Of a stretch of 37,450 nt of DNA, positions 34,570 to 37,450 are shown piece after piece. The DNA comes from Lachnospiraceae bacterium. GTDB lineage: Bacteria > Bacillota_A > Clostridia > Lachnospirales > Lachnospiraceae. How positions within the stretch are numbered: the stretch's first letter is position 1; each line of letters begins with the position of its first letter. The translations under genes were made by a program, and so were the position numbers. The stretch is from contig JAGZJD010000021.1 in the NCBI GenBank assembly GCA_018365895.1, forward strand, positions 1 through 37,450. Direction: 5' to 3'. Below the pieces are notes generated by a model. The model ran no database searches, was not told the origin of the DNA, and worked only from the letters and a program-made list of their open reading frames with translations.

Positions 34570-35320
34570 GAGAAGTTCCTCCTTTCAGAAAACCGAGAGT
34601 GCGAAGCTCAGGTTTGGCATAAGTTTCCAGTCCGATCATAACAACTACCGTCAGAATTCCCTCAATGATTGCAAGCGGCAGCTGTGTTGGAGCGAATACT
34701 CCTAAGAATTTCACAGCAGAGGCCATGATACCGCCTTCGGCAGACGGATATGCAAGAGCAAGTTGGAAACTGGTAATACAGTAAGTAAAGAGATCACCGA
34801 AAAAAGCTGCAAGGAAAATGCTTACACGATGATTGAGCTTTGTTTTCTTGCAGAGCTGAAAAATGCCATAGGACACAAATGGTCCTGCGATAGCCATGGA
34901 GAATGTATTTGCTCCAAGTGTAGTCAGTCCGCCGTGGGCGAGAAGAAGCGCCTGAAATAAAAGAACAATCAGGCCAAGAATACTGACTGCGGAAGGACCG
35001 AATAAAATTGCACCGAGACCGGTCCCTGTCATATGGGAACAACTTCCGGATAGAGACGGAATCTTCAGTGATGAGATCACGAAGATAAATGCACCGGACA
35101 TGGCAAGCAGTGTCAGCGCACGGCGGTTATTGCGGATACAGTTCTGAATGGAACGAAATCCGAAGAATAGCACTGGAAGGCAGATGGCACCCCATGCAAT
35201 ACAGTAACCTGCCGGGAGATACCCTTCCATGATGTGCATGGCATTTGCTGTCGGCGCTGCCAGAAAAGAACAGGCAAGAATAGACAGCAGCAACATGCGT
35301 TTGTTAATACGTTGTTTCAT
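34553..35320 (-). CDS. cbiM: Cobalt ECF transporter substrate-binding membrane subunit
   Basis: A 255-residue S-component. An N-terminal signal sequence ends at APTANA (residue 27), so the mature protein would begin Met28-His29 with HIMEGYLPAGYC. In CbiM/NikM this free Met-His N-terminus binds the metal, so cleavage is expected here. Later motifs are CSHMTGTGLGAILFGP and HGGLTTLGANTFSMAIAGP, conserved in cobalt/nickel S-components. AAGGAGG lies upstream of the ATG. It is the first gene behind the cobalamin riboswitch. Confidence 0.95.
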   Translation of the reverse strand: MKQRINKRMLLLSILACSFLAAPTANAMHIMEGYLPAGYCIAWGAICLPVLFFGFRSIQNCIRNNRRALTLLAMSGAFIFVISSLKIPSLSGSCSHMTGTGLGAILFGPSAVSILGLIVLLFQALLLAHGGLTTLGANTFSMAIAGPFVSYGIFQLCKKTKLNHRVSIFLAAFFGDLFTYCITSFQLALAYPSAEGGIMASAVKFLGVFAPTQLPLAIIEGILTVVVMIGLETYAKPELRTLGFLKGGTSHVENN

Positions 35321-35401
35321 AGTGAAACCTCCTTAAAATAATATTAGGAGATACTTTCTGGCTGTGTGGAAGATTTGCCGGTTGTTAAAAATAATTAAAA
35401 A

Positions 35402-35430
35402 AGAAAAAAAGCCCGACAAAATATCCGGGC
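35402..35430 (-). terminator. Strong terminator of the cobalamin riboswitch
   Basis: On the - strand GCCCG pairs with CGGGC around a 10-base loop (GATATTTTGT), followed by a long T run (35410 downward). It lies between the riboswitch and cbiM and is the likely OFF element. Confidence 0.85.
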
Positions 35431-35433
35431 ACA

Positions 35434-35460
35434 CAAAAAGCAGAAGTCCGAAAAGACTTC
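35434..35460 (-). terminator. First terminator-like hairpin after the cobalamin riboswitch
   Basis: On the - strand GAAGTC pairs with GACTTC around TTTTCG, followed by TGCTTTTT. A second, stronger terminator lies about 30 bases further on. A separate hairpin ATTGTTA/TAACAAT (35473-35493) sits just before it. Confidence 0.6.
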
Positions 35461-35504
35461 ATTTAACGCCGGATTGTTATCTCTCGTAACAATTCGATGC
35501 ACAT

Positions 35505-35745
35505 GCAGATACAGGCAGGTCTTCTGACTTGGCAGTAGGATGCAGAAGTTTCTTAAGTAAATATAGAAACAGCATCTGCAGCAATGCGCCTTCCCGAAAT
35601 GTTTCTTACCTTAATAAATATAGAAACAGCACCAGTGGCAAATGCAAAGCTTCCTGCGTCACAGCGGCGGGACCGTATGAGAGTTGCACTCATTTCCCTA
35701 TTATCTTATTCCGGTCCAGAGGCAGAATAAGCACCTGAATACATT
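35505..35745 (-). promoter_or_regulatory. Cobalamin (B12) riboswitch controlling cbiMNQO-cbiK
   Basis: On the - strand the conserved elements occur in order: CAGGTGC near 35730, AATAGGGAA near 35700, CGGTCCCGCCGCTGTGACGC near 35670, the TTTGCCACTGG box near 35640, CGGGAAGGCGC near 35590 and the closing CAGAAGACCTGCCTGTAT near 35515. These are the hallmarks of the class-I cobalamin aptamer. It lies between a promoter and two terminators upstream of cbiM, so adenosylcobalamin should shut down cobalt import and chelation. It contains two near-identical extra hairpins (35548-35573 and 35601-35631). Confidence 0.93.
35548..35631 (-). repeat. Duplicated hairpin element within the cobalamin riboswitch
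   Basis: The + strand shows AAATATAGAAACAGCA twice, ending at 35573 and 35631. Each copy is preceded by GTTTCTTA, so each forms a hairpin GTTTCT...AGAAAC with an A/T-rich loop (the second copy has five extra bases). They lie in two different peripheral arms of the aptamer. Confidence 0.8.
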
Positions 35746-35760
35746 AAATTCTCAAGCATC

Positions 35761-35789
35761 AGAATAGCATTTTTCTTTTGGAAAGTCAA
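35761..35789 (-). promoter_or_regulatory. Promoter of the cbiMNQOK operon
   Basis: On the - strand TTGACT (35789-35784), a 17-base spacer, and TATTCT (35766-35761). The transcript would begin near 35754, just before the riboswitch. Confidence 0.75.
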
Positions 35790-35814
35790 ATATGATTTTC
35801 TGTGACAGACATCC

Positions 35815-35859
35815 GTTCGTGTACGTAGTACAAAAACATTTATATAAAAATGTTCGTGT
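35815..35859. repeat. Direct and inverted repeats between the divergent promoters
   Basis: GTTCGTGT occurs at 35815 and again at 35852 (37 bases apart). Between them AACATTT (35835-35841) faces AAATGTT (35848-35854). Possibly an operator for one of the divergent units; no regulator is known. The 35321-35953 interval between cbiM and tdh otherwise holds only the leader and the two promoters. Confidence 0.35.
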
Positions 35860-35876
35860 GAGAAAGAAGAAAATGC

Positions 35877-35905
35877 TTGAAATTTCCAGTAGAATGAGTT
35901 ATGAT
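35877..35905 (+). promoter_or_regulatory. Promoter of tdh-kbl
   Basis: TTGAAA (35877-35882), a 17-base spacer and TATGAT (35900-35905), about 49 bases before the tdh start codon. Confidence 0.7.
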
Positions 35906-35953
35906 GAAGTCAAATGAAACAATAGATAATTCATAAGAACAGGAGAGATTATC

Positions 35954-37033
35954 ATGAGCGAACAGAACACAATGTGGGCACTTGTAAAAGCTGAAGCAGC
36001 CCCGGGATTAGCATTAAAGAAAGTACCGGTTCCGGAAGTAGGTACAAATGATGTGAAGATTAAGATCCATAAGACAGCAATCTGCGGAACAGACGTACAT
36101 ATCTATCAGTGGAATGAGTGGGCACAGCATACAATTGCAGTAGGACAGACAGCCGGACACGAATATGTTGGAGAGATCGTAGAGATGGGATCTGGTGTAC
36201 AGGGCTTTAAGATCGGTGATATTGTATCTGGTGAAGGACACATTGTATGCGGACAATGCCGTAACTGTCTGGAAGGACACAAAGAGAACTGTAAAGATGC
36301 AAAAGGTGTTGGCGTAAACCGCGACGGTGCATTTGCAGAATATCTTGTGATCCCGGCATCTAACGTATGGCCGACAAATCCTGAAATTCCGGAAGAAATG
36401 TATGCAATTTTTGATCCATTCGGAAATGCAACACATACAGCACTTTCTTATGATGTATTAGGAGAGGACGTCCTGATCACAGGAGCTGGCCCGATCGGTA
36501 TTATGGCAGCTGCAATTGCTAAGTTTGCAGGCGCAAGACATGTTGTTATCACAGATTTCAACCAGTATCGTCTTGACCTTGCGAAGAAGCTTGGCGCAAC
36601 AAGAACAGTGAACCTTGCAAATGAAAAACTGACAGATGTTATGGCAGAGATCGGTATGAAGGAAGGCTTTGACGTCGGAATGGAAATGTCAGGAGCAGCA
36701 GCAGGTTTCAGAGATATGATCGATAACATGAAACACGGCGGAAAGATTGCAGTTTTAGGACTTCAGAGACCGGATGCACAGATCAACTGGGAGACAGTTA
36801 TCTGGAATGGTCTGAACATCCGCGGTATTTACGGACGTAAAGTATGGGATACATGGTATAAGATGACAACAATGATTCAGGCAGGACTTGATATTTCCGG
36901 TATCATAACACACAGACTGAATATCAAGGATTACAAAGAAGGATTTAACGCAATGATCTCCGGACAGTCAGGAAAAGTAATCCTGAACTGGGAAGACCTT
37001 GATCAATTAGAAGAACAGTCTCAGGAAGTTTAA
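35954..37033 (+). CDS. tdh: L-threonine 3-dehydrogenase
   Basis: A zinc medium-chain dehydrogenase oxidising L-threonine to 2-amino-3-ketobutyrate with NAD+. The 359-residue protein has [16 protein letters not shown] with catalytic-zinc Cys44, [12 protein letters not shown], the structural zinc cluster [29 protein letters not shown] and the nucleotide loop GAGPIGIMA. The WNEW and DPFGNATH motifs are specific to threonine dehydrogenase. It has an AGGAGAG ribosome binding site and its own promoter, and is followed 45 bases later by kbl. It is divergent from the cobalt operon. Confidence 0.95.
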   Translation: MSEQNTMWALVKAEAAPGLALKKVPVPEVGTNDVKIKIHKTAICGTDVHIYQWNEWAQHTIAVGQTAGHEYVGEIVEMGSGVQGFKIGDIVSGEGHIVCGQCRNCLEGHKENCKDAKGVGVNRDGAFAEYLVIPASNVWPTNPEIPEEMYAIFDPFGNATHTALSYDVLGEDVLITGAGPIGIMAAAIAKFAGARHVVITDFNQYRLDLAKKLGATRTVNLANEKLTDVMAEIGMKEGFDVGMEMSGAAAGFRDMIDNMKHGGKIAVLGLQRPDAQINWETVIWNGLNIRGIYGRKVWDTWYKMTTMIQAGLDISGIITHRLNIKDYKEGFNAMISGQSGKVILNWEDLDQLEEQSQEV

Positions 37034-37078
37034 GAACAGAGATAAGAGACGCAGAAGATAGAAAGGATTGAGTTCGAA

Positions 37079-37450
37079 ATGGCACGTAAAAACGATATTT
37101 TAAGTATCTACACAAAAGAAGTAGAAGACATTAAAGCAGCAGGTTTATTCAAAGGAGAAGCTCCGATTGTTTCCCCGCAGAGCGCAAAGGTAAAATTGGA
37201 AGACGGAAGAGAAGTTATTAATATGTGTGCAAATAACTATCTTGGACTTGGCGACAATCAGAGACTGATCGATGCTGCTAAGAGAACTTATGATGAAAGA
37301 GGATACGGAGTTGCATCTGTACGTTTCATCTGTGGTACACAGGACATCCATAAACAGCTGGAAGCAAAGATTTCAAGCTTCCTCGGAACAGATGATACAA
37401 TCCTGTATTCTTCCTGCTTCGATGCAAACGGCGGTCTGTTCGAAACAATC
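37079..37450 (+). CDS. kbl: Glycine C-acetyltransferase (2-amino-3-ketobutyrate CoA ligase), 5' part
   Basis: The frame runs from the ATG at 37079 to the window edge, giving 124 residues of a ~395-residue protein. ANNYLGLGDNQRLIDAA, ERGYGVASVRFICGTQDIHKQLE and SSCFDANGGLFE match the N-terminal third of Kbl, a PLP-dependent alpha-oxoamine synthase. The enzyme cleaves the Tdh product with CoA to glycine and acetyl-CoA, so tdh-kbl form the standard threonine catabolic pair. AGAAAGGA lies upstream. The PLP lysine is outside the window. Confidence 0.94.
   Translation, partial: MARKNDILSIYTKEVEDIKAAGLFKGEAPIVSPQSAKVKLEDGREVINMCANNYLGLGDNQRLIDAAKRTYDERGYGVASVRFICGTQDIHKQLEAKISSFLGTDDTILYSSCFDANGGLFETI

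Noticed and set aside
35548..35631. Possible CRISPR repeat or mini-array
   Set aside because: Only two copies, not exact, and both fall inside the cobalamin riboswitch as hairpins; no cas genes are present.

Overview
The window is low-to-mid GC Firmicute DNA. Protein sequences, strong AGGAGG-type ribosome binding sites, sigma-A-like promoters and the gene set (anaerobic cob/cbi pathway with CbiK, CbiD and CbiG, an energy-coupling BioY, tdh-kbl) point to an anaerobic gut member of the Clostridia, most likely Lachnospiraceae (Ruminococcus gnavus/torques, Dorea or Blautia-like). The species cannot be fixed from the sequence alone.

Layout. (1) 1-5476: 3' end of pheT, bioY, queA and a CocE-type serine hydrolase, all on the + strand and closed by an intrinsic terminator. 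(2) 5500-6462: decayed remains of an ibrA/ibrB pair (PAPS-reductase-like plus ParB-like), with internal deletions and a frameshift. (3) 6536-11737: an unknown membrane-anchored protein, then a four-gene ABC exporter operon of the Gld type (ATPase, permease, GldG-like protein, DUF4340 protein). (4) 11741-14852: two purine units, an NCS2 purine permease with its own promoter and structured leader, and a guanine deaminase behind a guanine-class riboswitch whose terminator geometry predicts an ON switch. (5) 14885-31810: a + strand run of corrinoid genes, cbiD-cbiL-cbiF-cbiG-cbiH-(cbiJ-cbiE-cbiT fusion)-cbiA-cobT-cobU-glpK-cobS-cobC-cbiB-cobD-cbiP-cbiC. (6) 35789-31792 on the - strand: a cobalamin-riboswitch-controlled operon cbiM-cbiN-cbiQ-cbiO-cbiK for cobalt uptake and insertion, convergent with (5). 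(7) 35877 to the end: tdh and the start of kbl, for threonine breakdown to glycine.

How the genes work together. CbiMNQO imports cobalt and CbiK inserts it into sirohydrochlorin. CbiL, H, F, G, D, J, E, T and C make cobyrinate; CbiA and CbiP amidate it. CobD and CbiB attach the aminopropanol arm, and CobU, CobT, CobS and CobC assemble the nucleotide loop. The early tetrapyrrole genes, a corrinoid adenosyltransferase and lower-ligand (DMB) synthesis genes are not in the window.

The cobalt import/chelation operon has a B12 riboswitch, but the biosynthetic operon starts from a near-consensus promoter with no room for one. The most notable observations are the guanine ON-switch architecture, the duplicated hairpins inside the cobalamin riboswitch, the three-domain CbiJ-CbiE-CbiT fusion, a glycerol kinase gene inside the corrinoid operon, and the ibrA/ibrB relic. 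I did not see a clearly new multi-gene system.
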